From: Herbidospora solisilvae | GTDB lineage: Bacteria > Actinomycetota > Actinomycetes > Streptosporangiales > Streptosporangiaceae | Assembly (NCBI RefSeq): GCF_009901565.1 | Contig: NZ_WXEW01000009.1 | Span: forward strand, 124,001-188,000 | DNA length: 64,000 nt | Direction of reading: 5' to 3' | In this document: positions 1 to 6,759 of the stretch, one piece after another | Layout: each line of letters begins with the position of its first letter | Numbering within the stretch: the first letter of the stretch is position 1 | Made by a program: the position numbers and the translations under genes | The notes under the pieces: model-generated | What the model saw: only the letters and a program-made list of their open reading frames with translations | What the model was told of the DNA's origin: nothing | Databases searched by the model: none

Positions 1-382
1 GGGCGATGAGGGCGTCCGACCACCACGAGCCGTTGGTGCGCACCTGGTCGGATTCGATCGTCAGGGAGATCCCCGTGCCCGTCACGGTCAGTTGACCATC
101 GAAGTCACCCCAGTTCCGATTCGGCGCGCCCTCCAGCGGGTGACGGGTGAGCTCCTGTCTGATCGTGTCGCTGAGCAGATCGTTGCGCCCGTTGAGCTCC
201 GCCACGTAGGCCTGGGTGTCGGCCCGATCGAAGCCGGAGGGCAGCGTGATGGTGAAAGTGACCTCGGTGGTCGCGGCGTGGGCCAGCGGCTCCAGGCCGG
301 GCCTCATGACCAGAGTCAGGATGACGAGCAGGGCGATCACGACCCTGCCCGATCTTCGGATCTTTCCGCCGGTGACGGGCAC
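1..382 (-). CDS. secreted protein of unknown function (C-terminus outside window)
   Basis: The gene reads leftwards and runs off the window edge; about 127 codons are visible. The GTG start at 380-382 has an excellent ribosome binding site (GGAGGG) five bases upstream. The first 37 or so residues form a signal peptide: a basic start (GGKIRRSGR), a hydrophobic core (VVIALLVILTLVM) and a likely cleavage site at AHA-ATTEV. The mature part begins as a beta-rich stretch (TEVTFTITLP) followed by a charged helix-like segment containing AYVAELNGRNDLL. I recognise no family. The protein is probably exported. Codon use and signal peptide make the gene itself secure, although it lies under longer spurious frames. 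Confidence 0.7.
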   Translation of the reverse strand, partial: MPVTGGKIRRSGRVVIALLVILTLVMRPGLEPLAHAATTEVTFTITLPSGFDRADTQAYVAELNGRNDLLSDTIRQELTRHPLEGAPNRNWGDFDGQLTVTGTGISLTIESDQVRTNGSWWSDALIA

Positions 383-760
383 TGTCCCTCCAGCTGTACG
401 GGTGAGAAGCCCACCGGCGGTCTGCCGTGAGCCGTGTCGATCGCCTCGGGCCGCCCCAGCGGGCCGAGGAAAAGGGGAAATCATCACGAAAGTCGCAGCT
501 CCACGATGAGCCGGGCCGCCATGCGCCCAGTGGACCGCTCGGGAAAGCCTGTCCAGGTACCGGCGGGGTGCGGTCACCGATGGAATCGGGACATCGGCTG
601 TCTGAACCGGCGGAGGATGATGCCGGGATGGGGCGAGGAACGGCGGTGACCACGCGGCCGGTTCCAGCCGGTTGTCATGGGCCTTTGGAAAGACGCAGGC
701 GATTCAGTGGCCGACGAGGCCGCAGTCATCAGGTCTTCGTGCCGCGCGACTCCGCTCGTC

Positions 761-968
761 TCACGTGAGAGCGCCGCCGGTATGTGCCCACGCGCCGGAG
801 TTCCACCGTTCGTCGTCGCGCTGGATGGACGTCTCGATCTTGCCCGACCAGCAGTAGGCCACGCACCAAGCCCGGGGACAGCGCCACGACGGCGATGCGC
901 TCCCTGGTCCATCGCCCCGTTGCTGCCGATAGAAGGCATTCTTCCTCGCTCCCGCGCGGGACGCTCAT
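761..968 (-). pseudogene. decayed gene for a small secreted protein
   Basis: An ATG at 966-968 follows a good ribosome binding site (GAGGAG, 975-980). It opens a frame with a hydrophobic stretch (IAVVALSPGLVRGLLLVG) that could be the remains of a signal sequence. The downstream protein-like sequence is in a different frame: CVAYCWSGKIETS, then DDERWNSGAWAHTGGALT and a stop at 761-763. Neither frame alone makes sense. A frameshift near 860-880 would join a signal peptide to a Cys/Trp-containing mature part, like the small secreted proteins at 25447 and 57531. The duplicated upstream element directly before it supports a former gene. The call is inference. Confidence 0.35.
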
Positions 969-970
969 AT

Positions 971-1057
971 GGCGTCTCCTCTAATCGCGCATACAATCTC
1001 CACCAGAATGCGATTCGGTGTACGGCAGGTGAACGATTCACCGTGGCGAGATGACGA
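971..1057 (-). repeat. diverged upstream element, copy A (inverted relative to copy B)
   Basis: Read on the minus strand, this segment matches 1966-2057 on the plus strand over about 90 bases, by eye around three quarters identical. Shared blocks include TCGTCATCTCGC, TGAATCGTTCA, GCCGTACACC, ATGCGC and GAGACGCC. In this copy the element ends in a ribosome binding site and the ATG of the decayed gene at 968. Its position before a start codon suggests a promoter or leader region duplicated together with a secreted-protein gene. Confidence 0.6.
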
Positions 1058-1965
1058 GAAAGGCGAATGGTGAAGGGTGGCCGCCGGAGCGAATTCGGTA
1101 ATGAGACGAAGAGTGTCCGTTCAAGCGTGTGTCAACGTGAGATATATCTCGGCGGCGCCATGAGAACGCGCCCGTGCTACTCGACCGGTCTCCAGATGTC
1201 AACGCGGAAGGCCTTACCGCTTCTTTGCGCATTCCTCACCTGTGGGTTCTGCCCTCTGTTGGGCCGTCGCGGCACGACGGAACCGCACCGGTGAGGCCGC
1301 ACATCGAAAACCTCCAATCGGTGGTCGCCCACCACCTTTGACGAGACGGCGCAGGTCGGCCGGAATTCCGCTCGCATATCCCGTTCGTCTTCACGAGAAA
1401 TCCGCAGGGCGATGAACAATGTGGGTCCTGGCTATCGGGCCCCGTGAAGAGTCTGGTCGTGGAGGACGACTGACCGAGAATCCCTTCGTCGGCCCAAGCG
1501 CCGGCGGGCACACCGCAACCGATCCTGAGCGACGGCCAGGACGTAGCGGTGGTGGTGCGGATCTCCTCGGATGCTGACCGTCGCCGCCGGAACCGCTGTC
1601 CTCGTCTTCGGCCTCAACCGGCGGGGCCTCGGGAAGGCTCTGACTACCGAGTTCGGCCTCCTCCAGATCGGCGTCGTTGTCGGGTCCAGCCGCATTCATG
1701 AGAGTGACCGCTCAGCCAGGCCGATTGGTTCTGAATATGAATGGAACGGCTACGCGGTATGCCGGTCGGCCGGTGCATTGAAATTCCGCTTCATGGCCGG
1801 AGTTTTTATTAATTCCGTGCCGGCGGGGAATGGGGCATCGCTGCGGGCGGCCCCATCCGACAGGAAGCAATAAACTCCCACATATTGACAATGAGGAAGC
1901 CGCCGAGTATCGGTGGGCTAGGTCGACGCATTGCTGAAAGCGTCTCATGCTGCCACTCGGCTTCA

Positions 1966-2057
1966 TCGTCATCTCGCGACAATGAATCGTTCATCCGCCG
2001 TACACCACATTGCACTCCGGCCCGGTTTGCATGCGCCTTCAGGAAAGCCGAGACGCC
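1966..2057 (+). repeat. diverged upstream element, copy B
   Basis: This is the partner of the minus-strand element at 971-1057, placed just before the signal peptide of the ricin-like gene. The two copies lie about 0.9 kb apart in opposite orientation. The sequence blocks that survive in both (TGAATCGTTCA and GCCGTACACC) are candidates for transcription signals, but no classical -35/-10 pair is obvious. Confidence 0.6.
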
Positions 2058-2614
2058 CGCAGAGGGCGTCCTTTCTGAACCGACAGCGAGGCATCAACCG
2101 TGTCCGAACTATCGCCGCGGCCGCGGCGGCGCTGACTGTAGGAATGGCGCTGCCCGCGCCCGCCCAGGCAGCCGACTACGTCGGCGAGAGCATCCTGAGA
2201 AGCAGGCTGACCAACGAATGCCTGGACGGCAATTTCGCCGGCGACGTGTACACCCTGCCCTGCAGCGCCCGTGAAACCAACGCCCACCAGATCTGGAGGC
2301 CGCTCCTCCAGTTGCGCAGCGGGCCCAACGGTCCCACCTACGACATCGTCGCCCTCCAGAACAAGGCGACGAAGAGGTGCCTCGAGTTCGTCTACTCCGG
2401 CAACAGGGTCAGGACGACCTCCGAGTGCGACAGCGCCACCACCGCGCTCGATCCCGAGTGGTACGCGCAGGGCACGGGTTGGAGCAACGTCGTCTTCTAC
2501 CAGTGGCGCGGCAACCCCAGCAGAAAGTGGGCGCTGTTCACCGACGTGACCCGCGCCGTATACCCGGCGGTCTCCGGCGGCTACCAGAACGAGCACTGGA
2601 AATTCGGCTGGTAG
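1982..2614 (+). CDS. secreted ricin-type beta-trefoil lectin-like protein
   Basis: The product has a clear export signal (VRTIAAAAAALTVG) with cleavage after PAPAQA. A mature domain of about 145 residues follows, resembling a beta-trefoil carbohydrate-binding fold: NECLDGNF, HQIWRPL, KRCLEFVY and RKWALF are spaced like the repeated core motifs of ricin B-type lectins. No catalytic domain is present. The start is unclear. ATG 1982 has no ribosome binding site and would place some 40 residues before the signal peptide. CTG 2075 sits eight bases after AGAGGG. GTG 2100 is out of frame. The true start may be non-standard, or the 5' end may be damaged. It follows copy B of the duplicated element. 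Confidence 0.65.
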   Translation: MNRSSAVHHIALRPGLHAPSGKPRRPQRASFLNRQRGINRVRTIAAAAAALTVGMALPAPAQAADYVGESILRSRLTNECLDGNFAGDVYTLPCSARETNAHQIWRPLLQLRSGPNGPTYDIVALQNKATKRCLEFVYSGNRVRTTSECDSATTALDPEWYAQGTGWSNVVFYQWRGNPSRKWALFTDVTRAVYPAVSGGYQNEHWKFGW

Positions 2615-2951
2615 ACATCCGTCCTCATCGGTCCTCCTCGCCGGCGGCGCTCCACCGCGAGGCCGTGTCCGTTCGCCTTCTGCCCCGAGTGGGGGTGCCG
2701 GTAAAGCGCGTCATGACCCCGAACGCTGGTCAACGCTGGGCCGTCATTGCAGCACGGTCCCCCTGTAGGGGCGGGGAGGCCAGGACCTGGCCGGTGATCG
2801 TGCCGTCGGAGTCGAGGTGGACAGGCTGATGGGTCAGTTGATCGCTGCAGGCCGATGTCCGCGACGGGCTCGACGCGACCGCCCCTGATGATGGAGTGGA
2901 CGATGGCTGAGCCCTGTCCTCTCCCGGCGTCGGGCCGAGTGCGTTCATGGG
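2615..2951. other. intergenic stretch, nothing recognised
   Basis: A 337-base gap between the ricin-like gene and the convergent HAD hydrolase. A short minus-strand frame reading QPVHLDSDGTITGQVL looks faintly protein-like but has no start context and may be a relic. No strong terminator hairpin is evident. Confidence 0.4.
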
Positions 2952-3602
2952 TCAGGGTTGTGCGAGGAGCGCCGGGAGCTCGCGCATGTCGTGGAAGACC
3001 GTGGTGTTCGGCCCTTGGAGCCACTGGGCGGGCGTGAGTCCGCCTGCGTAGCCAAGAGCGCGCATGCCGGCCGCGCGGGCTGCCTGGATTCCGTATTTGC
3101 TGTCTTCGACGACCATGCAGGCGGAGGGGTCGACGCCCATCCGCTTGGCGGCGTGCAGGAACAGGTCGGGCGCCGGTTTGCCGTGGGTGACTTCGCTCGC
3201 GCTGAAAATCCGGCCTTCGAAGTAGGGGTGGATTCCGGTGCGCCCCAGGGTGCGGCGCATCGTGTCGTGGCTGCCGCCAGAGGCGACGCAGCTGGGAATC
3301 GTGAGGGTGTCGAGGACTTCGAGGATGCCGTCGACCGGGGTGAGTTCGGCATCGACGGCCGTGCGATGCAGTCGCTCGAATCTCTCCTGCCAGAGCGCGG
3401 CAGCGGCTCGGCCTACTCGCGCGGCGATCTGTTCTCCGTTGGAGAGGGGAGACCGGCCGATGAACTTGTCGATCACCTCGGCTTCGGTCAGCGGCCAGCC
3501 GAGATCGGCGCCCACGGCGACGTGGAGGCGCACGGCCAAGCGTTCGCTGTCGACGAGCACGCCGTCGCAGTCGAAGATGACCAGTTCGATCGGAGTGATC
3601 AC
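2952..3602 (-). CDS. HAD-superfamily hydrolase (beta-phosphoglucomutase-like)
   Basis: A 216-residue cytosolic phosphatase or phosphomutase of the haloacid dehalogenase superfamily. Motif I is FDCDGVLVDSE near residues 9-19 with the nucleophile Asp of DxD. Motif II is the Ser/Gly of CVASGG, motif III the Lys of GKPAPDLFL, and motif IV VVEDSKYG. The alpha-helical cap after motif I matches the subclass that includes sugar-phosphate phosphatases and beta-phosphoglucomutase. The substrate cannot be told from sequence. The GTG start at 3600-3602 is accepted because the protein begins right before the first strand; its ribosome binding site is weak. The gene stands alone. Confidence 0.85.
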   Translation of the reverse strand: MITPIELVIFDCDGVLVDSERLAVRLHVAVGADLGWPLTEAEVIDKFIGRSPLSNGEQIAARVGRAAAALWQERFERLHRTAVDAELTPVDGILEVLDTLTIPSCVASGGSHDTMRRTLGRTGIHPYFEGRIFSASEVTHGKPAPDLFLHAAKRMGVDPSACMVVEDSKYGIQAARAAGMRALGYAGGLTPAQWLQGPNTTVFHDMRELPALLAQP

Positions 3603-4251
3603 CCGGAAACCCTAATACGATCACGGCGGTTCGCGGCGACTCCGAAGCCGACCAGCCCATCAGAATGTGATCACGCCTCGTGGCGAGGCATGCCACGTTT
3701 GATCACCCAAGCGGGCTGCCGAACGGCTCAGGCCGGTGGTGGCGCTCTGGTTGCCGGAGCGAGGGCAAGGAGTGGCTCCTGGGAGAGGGCTCGCGTGCCC
3801 GGCCGGCTCCCCCCGATGGGTTGGCGGCGGTGATCTCAAGGGTGACACGCGGATGGAGTGCCGCAGGGTGAGAAGTTGCGCTCGCCGTGCACGGCATCGA
3901 GTGCCGTAACCCGACCGACCGCAGCGTCACGGTCCCAGAATAACCCACTATCCATACAGGGAATATGGGTTGCCTGAAATCGCCTCTCTTCCGGCAGTCC
4001 GATCGAGAAGAATGCGTCGGACCGTAATATCGGCGTCACCGACGCGCGCCCGCTCTCGCGCGCGGATTCCGCCGAACCTCAGGCGCATTTCACCGGCCGA
4101 TTCGGCCGCCCGGCCAATCCGGTCGCCAGGGCGGACCGGCCGCCAGGCCGGCCTGTCGTTCTCCGGTCACGAAAATCCTCCAAGCCGTCTCGCGGACGAC
4201 ATTTGTGACACCCGCCCTCATAGCGCGAGAAGACCGAAACAACTACGTCTA
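3603..4251. other. intergenic region upstream of the biosynthetic run
   Basis: Roughly 650 bases with no credible gene before the promoter at 4252. A small palindromic element (CCATA-N7-TATGG) lies near 3950-3967. Base composition becomes more AT-rich towards 4200. The short frames in this interval overlap on both strands and lack ribosome binding sites. Confidence 0.45.
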
Positions 4252-4280
4252 TTGACAGCGCCAAACTCGGTCAGTCTAAT
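4252..4280 (+). promoter_or_regulatory. sigma-70-type promoter upstream of the carbamoyltransferase cluster
   Basis: TTGACA at 4252-4257, a spacer of exactly 17 bases and TCTAAT at 4275-4280 form a near-consensus housekeeping promoter, rare in such GC-rich DNA. Transcription would start near 4287 and run rightwards into the SDR gene, giving a leader of nearly 390 bases. No other rightward gene lies nearer. Confidence 0.65.
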
Positions 4281-4286
4281 ACGAAA

Positions 4287-4320
4287 GCGGGCAATTGAGC
4301 TCCAGCTACGCCTTGCCCGC
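4287..4320 (+). promoter_or_regulatory. hairpin at the predicted 5' end of the leader transcript
   Basis: GCGGGCAA at 4287-4294 is perfectly complementary to TTGCCCGC at 4313-4320, giving an 8-bp stem with an 18-base loop right where transcription should begin. No T-run follows, so it is not an obvious terminator. It could stabilise the 5' end or be an operator. Confidence 0.45.
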
Positions 4321-4672
4321 AGCAGGTAGATCAACCCCAGTGACGTGGCCTCTACCAGCCTGAACGTTGAAATTTAATCTTCGGTACGGCATGGAAAGCA
4401 ATCAGTCGACTTCGGGGGAAGACCTTGCTCAAGAGACCTGTCGCGGCCTGCCGGTCCGCTGTCACGGGCCTCCCAGACCCCCAGGGGCAGACCTTTCCGA
4501 CGAAGATTGAATGCACCGAAGAACCTCAGTGCATTCCACCCCGCTTCATATCCTTCATTGCGCGAACATGAGCATGATCGGGCCTTGAAGAGCAACGTAT
4601 GCGGTATTCCACAAATTGTCGGCGGGTTCATGCACGCCGTATTGACTGCGACATTTACTAAGAGTGGTGATT
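4321..4672 (+). promoter_or_regulatory. long untranslated leader with inverted repeat
   Basis: About 350 bases between the 5' hairpin and the first gene contain no credible reading frame. A perfect 8-bp inverted repeat, GAATGCAC at 4509-4516 and GTGCATTC at 4529-4536 with a 12-base spacer, could be a regulator site or an RNA hairpin. I recognise no known riboswitch motif. Confidence 0.35.
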
Positions 4673-5425
4673 CATGTGTCGAGCGTGGCCGTGGTAACCG
4701 GCGCGAGCAGTGGCATCGGCGCGGCGACCGTCCGCCGCCTGGTGAAAGACGGGTTCGACGTCGTCGGAGTCGCCAGGCGGGCCGACCGGCTGGCGGCCCT
4801 TGAGGCGGAGACCGGAGCGCGGGTTCGCCCGCTGGACGTCACCGACGAGAACGACGTCCTCCGCTTCGCGGCCGAACTGGAGACCTGCGACGTGCTGGTC
4901 AACGTCGCCGGCGGCGCCCTCGGCGCGGAGCCGGTGGCCCTCGCCCGTGCGGACGACTGGCGGCACATGTACGAGGTCAACGTGCTGGGCACCCTGCACG
5001 TCACCCAGGCGCTGCTGCCGCTGCTGCGCGCCGGGGCGGGCGGCACGGTCGTCACCGTCACCTCCACCGCCGCGTTCGTCAACTACGAGGGCGGCGGCGG
5101 GTACAGCGCGGCCAAGCACGCCGAGCACGCGCTCGTCGAGACGCTGCGCCTCGAACTGGGCGGCGAGCCGGTGCGCGTCGTCGAGGTGGCGCCGGGGATG
5201 GTGCGGACCGACGAGTTCGCGCTCAACCGGCTCCGGGGTGACGCGGCGAGGGCCGCGGCCGTGTACGAGGGCGTCGACCGGCCGCTGAGCGCCGACGACG
5301 TGGCCGAGTGCGTGTCCCTGGTCGTCGGGCTCCCGCTCCACGTCAACGTCGACCGGCTCGTCGTGCGACCCCTGGCCCAGGCCGCCCAGCACAAGGTCCA
5401 TCGCGGCCCTCTGTTCCCGTCCTGA
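4673..5425 (+). CDS. short-chain dehydrogenase/reductase (SDR)
   Basis: A 250-residue classical SDR, a cytosolic NAD(P)-dependent oxidoreductase. The cofactor loop TGASSGIG is at residues 8-15, NVAGG at 76-80, the catalytic Ser at 130, and YSAAK (Tyr143, Lys147) completes the active site. GTG 4673 is preferred because the protein then begins VSSVAVVTGASSG as SDRs normally do; GTG 4664 would add three residues. This is the first gene of a rightward run containing a carbamoyltransferase, two ATP-grasp ligases and carAB. It probably oxidises or reduces a hydroxyl/keto group of the pathway intermediate. The substrate is unknown. Confidence 0.85.
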   Translation, partial: HVSSVAVVTGASSGIGAATVRRLVKDGFDVVGVARRADRLAALEAETGARVRPLDVTDENDVLRFAAELETCDVLVNVAGGALGAEPVALARADDWRHMYEVNVLGTLHVTQALLPLLRAGAGGTVVTVTSTAAFVNYEGGGGYSAAKHAEHALVETLRLELGGEPVRVVEVAPGMVRTDEFALNRLRGDAARAAAVYEGVDRPLSADDVAECVSLVVGLPLHVNVDRLVVRPLAQAAQHKVHRGPLFPS

Positions 5426-5458
5426 CCGGCACCCGAGAAACCGAGGAGTGTGCATCCA

Positions 5459-6490
5459 GTGAAGCTCCACCGCGAGGCCCTGACCCCGCAGATGCGGGAG
5501 TACGACAGGTTCTTCGACCCCGCGGACCTCAACTACCAGCCGTACCTGATGTACTTCCACCACCCGCACTTCACCTCGCCGATCATCAACACCGACCGTT
5601 GCGGATTCCGCGTATCGGTCGGCCCGGACGGCGAGCAGGCCTCGGCCGGCGGGCCCGTGGGGCCCGGCCCGGTCCGGGTGATCACGGGCGGCTCCACCGC
5701 GCTCGGCATCGGCGCGACCGGCGACCAGAACACGCTGGCGTCCCTGTTGTGGAGCCGGTACGCGCCGTCCCGCCCCTGGCTCAACTTCAGCGGCCGCTGC
5801 TACAACTCGACCCAGGAAGTGCTGCTCTTCACGCTCTACCGCCACCTGCTGCCGGAGATCGACGAGGTCGTCCTGTTCAGCGGGCTCAACGACCTGACCG
5901 TCGGCCGGCTGCCCGAGTGGCAGCAGGGCGACCACGGCGCCTTCTTCTTCTGCGGCGAGTACTTCGAGGCCATGGACGACCTCAAGGAACGCAACCGCAA
6001 GCACTCCAAGGTCTTCGGCAGGCGGGCCGAGCGGAAGTCGCGCGTCGCCACCTTCGACGACGTCCGCCATGACATCGGCCAGGTCATCGACTCGGCGGCC
6101 GAGCTCACGCTGCGCCATCTCGACACGTGGCGCCGGGTGGCCGGGCCCGGCACCCGGATCTCCTACGTCCTGCAGCCGATGTTCCTCTGGATGGGCAAGA
6201 CCTGGTCGCCGGAGGAGAAGCTGCTGTTCGAGGAGATCGACCGCATCTCCAGGCTCGGCACCTGGGAGGAGCTCTACGGCGACATCTCCACGCCGCAGGT
6301 CGCCCGGGACTTCGCCGAGGCGATCCGCGTCGGCTGCGAGAAGCGCGACGTGCGGTTCTACGACCTCAACCCCGTCGTCGCGGGCGCCGTGGGCGCCGAC
6401 GACTGGATGTTCGTCGACCGGGCGCACTACACCGACAAGGGCCACGACGTGGTCGCCGGCCTGCTCGCCAAGACGCTCGGGCTCTCCTGA
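5459..6490 (+). CDS. SGNH/GDSL hydrolase-like protein
   Basis: About 343 residues with the signatures of the SGNH fold: ITGGSTALG (Ser79) in block I, a Gly-rich second block, SGLND (Asn144) in block III, and DRAHYTDKGHD (Asp320, His323) near the C-terminus. These enzymes hydrolyse or transfer acyl groups on esters. There is no signal peptide, so it should act in the cytosol. GTG 5459 is chosen because GAGGAG lies ten bases upstream; GTG 5450 is too close to it. SGNH proteins commonly neighbour NodU-type carbamoyltransferases, as here. It may act on the carbamoylated or acylated product, but this is inference. Confidence 0.7.
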   Translation: MKLHREALTPQMREYDRFFDPADLNYQPYLMYFHHPHFTSPIINTDRCGFRVSVGPDGEQASAGGPVGPGPVRVITGGSTALGIGATGDQNTLASLLWSRYAPSRPWLNFSGRCYNSTQEVLLFTLYRHLLPEIDEVVLFSGLNDLTVGRLPEWQQGDHGAFFFCGEYFEAMDDLKERNRKHSKVFGRRAERKSRVATFDDVRHDIGQVIDSAAELTLRHLDTWRRVAGPGTRISYVLQPMFLWMGKTWSPEEKLLFEEIDRISRLGTWEELYGDISTPQVARDFAEAIRVGCEKRDVRFYDLNPVVAGAVGADDWMFVDRAHYTDKGHDVVAGLLAKTLGLS

Positions 6491-6535
6491 ACCATCCCGA
6501 CCCCCGCAGTTCCCCCATTCGAGGAGTCATTCGGC

Positions 6536-6628
6536 ATGTCCTTCCTGCGCAAGATCGTCGACAGGGTGTTCCGCCGCAAGAAGCGCGCGAAGAAGAAGAA
6601 CGACGCGTCCATCTACCCCATGTTCTGA
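6536..6628 (+). CDS. 30-residue basic peptide, DUF5989/SxtK-like or possible precursor peptide
   Basis: A very small gene with a strong ribosome binding site (GAGGAG, nine to ten bases before ATG 6536). It encodes a peptide starting MSFLRKIVDRVFRRKK, a lysine-rich middle, and the end DASIYPMF. The opening MSFLR...RKK and the ending IYxxF recall DUF5989/SxtK small proteins that accompany NodU-type carbamoyltransferases, which as I recall them end in FIYTLF; the transmembrane helix normally between the two parts is missing. Alternatively, a charged leader followed by a short distinct tail beside ATP-grasp and oxygenase genes is what a ribosomal peptide precursor looks like. The gene is well supported; both functions are inference. 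Confidence 0.7.
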   Translation: MSFLRKIVDRVFRRKKRAKKKNDASIYPMF

Positions 6629-6645
6629 GACCGGAGGAGAGCTTC

Positions 6646-6759
6646 ATGCGATCCAGATCCGGTCCGGGAGGTGAGGGAGACGATGGAGATCAACACGACG
6701 ACCACGGCGACCGCCGACGTGGCCACCCGCTGGCTGTACGCCTGCGCCGCCGACCCTGA
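6646..6759 (+). CDS. short overlapping upstream ORF with strong ribosome binding site
   Basis: ATG 6646 has the best ribosome binding site in this part of the cluster (GGAGGAGA, five bases upstream) but opens a 37-codon frame different from the oxidase gene that starts at 6683 inside it. The peptide is rich in Gly, Asp, His and Arg and looks like a shadow reading. Either it is a translated coupling ORF for the oxidase, or the oxidase N-terminus really begins at 6646 and a one-base shift separates the frames. Kept at low confidence for the decision it raises about the oxidase start. Confidence 0.25.
   Translation: MRSRSGPGGEGDDGDQHDDHGDRRRGHPLAVRLRRRP

Larger units (their letters stand above)
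383..1965. other. gene-poor region with no supportable intact gene
   Basis: About 1.6 kb without a convincing intact coding sequence. All frames longer than 60 codons here are rich in Arg/Pro/Ser and overlap on both strands, as expected of non-coding high-GC DNA. Within it lie a decayed gene (761-968, minus strand), one copy of a duplicated upstream element (971-1057), and a perfect 12-bp palindrome GAGATATATCTC at 1139-1150 of unknown role. The minus-strand reading from 1699, with an acidic beginning (NDADLEEAELGSQ), is the only other stretch that looks faintly protein-like, and it has no good start context. Confidence 0.5.

Noticed and set aside
105..653. 182-codon minus-strand frame
   Set aside because: Overlaps the real partial gene in another frame; Ser/Arg/Pro-rich with no domain.
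4374..4631. 85-codon minus-strand frame in the cluster leader
   Set aside because: No ribosome binding site and no similarity that I recognise; lies in the predicted untranslated leader.
4658..6445. 595-codon minus-strand frame
   Set aside because: Antisense shadow of the SDR and SGNH genes; His/Gly/Asp/Arg-rich composition typical of the reverse frame of high-GC coding DNA, no ribosome binding site.
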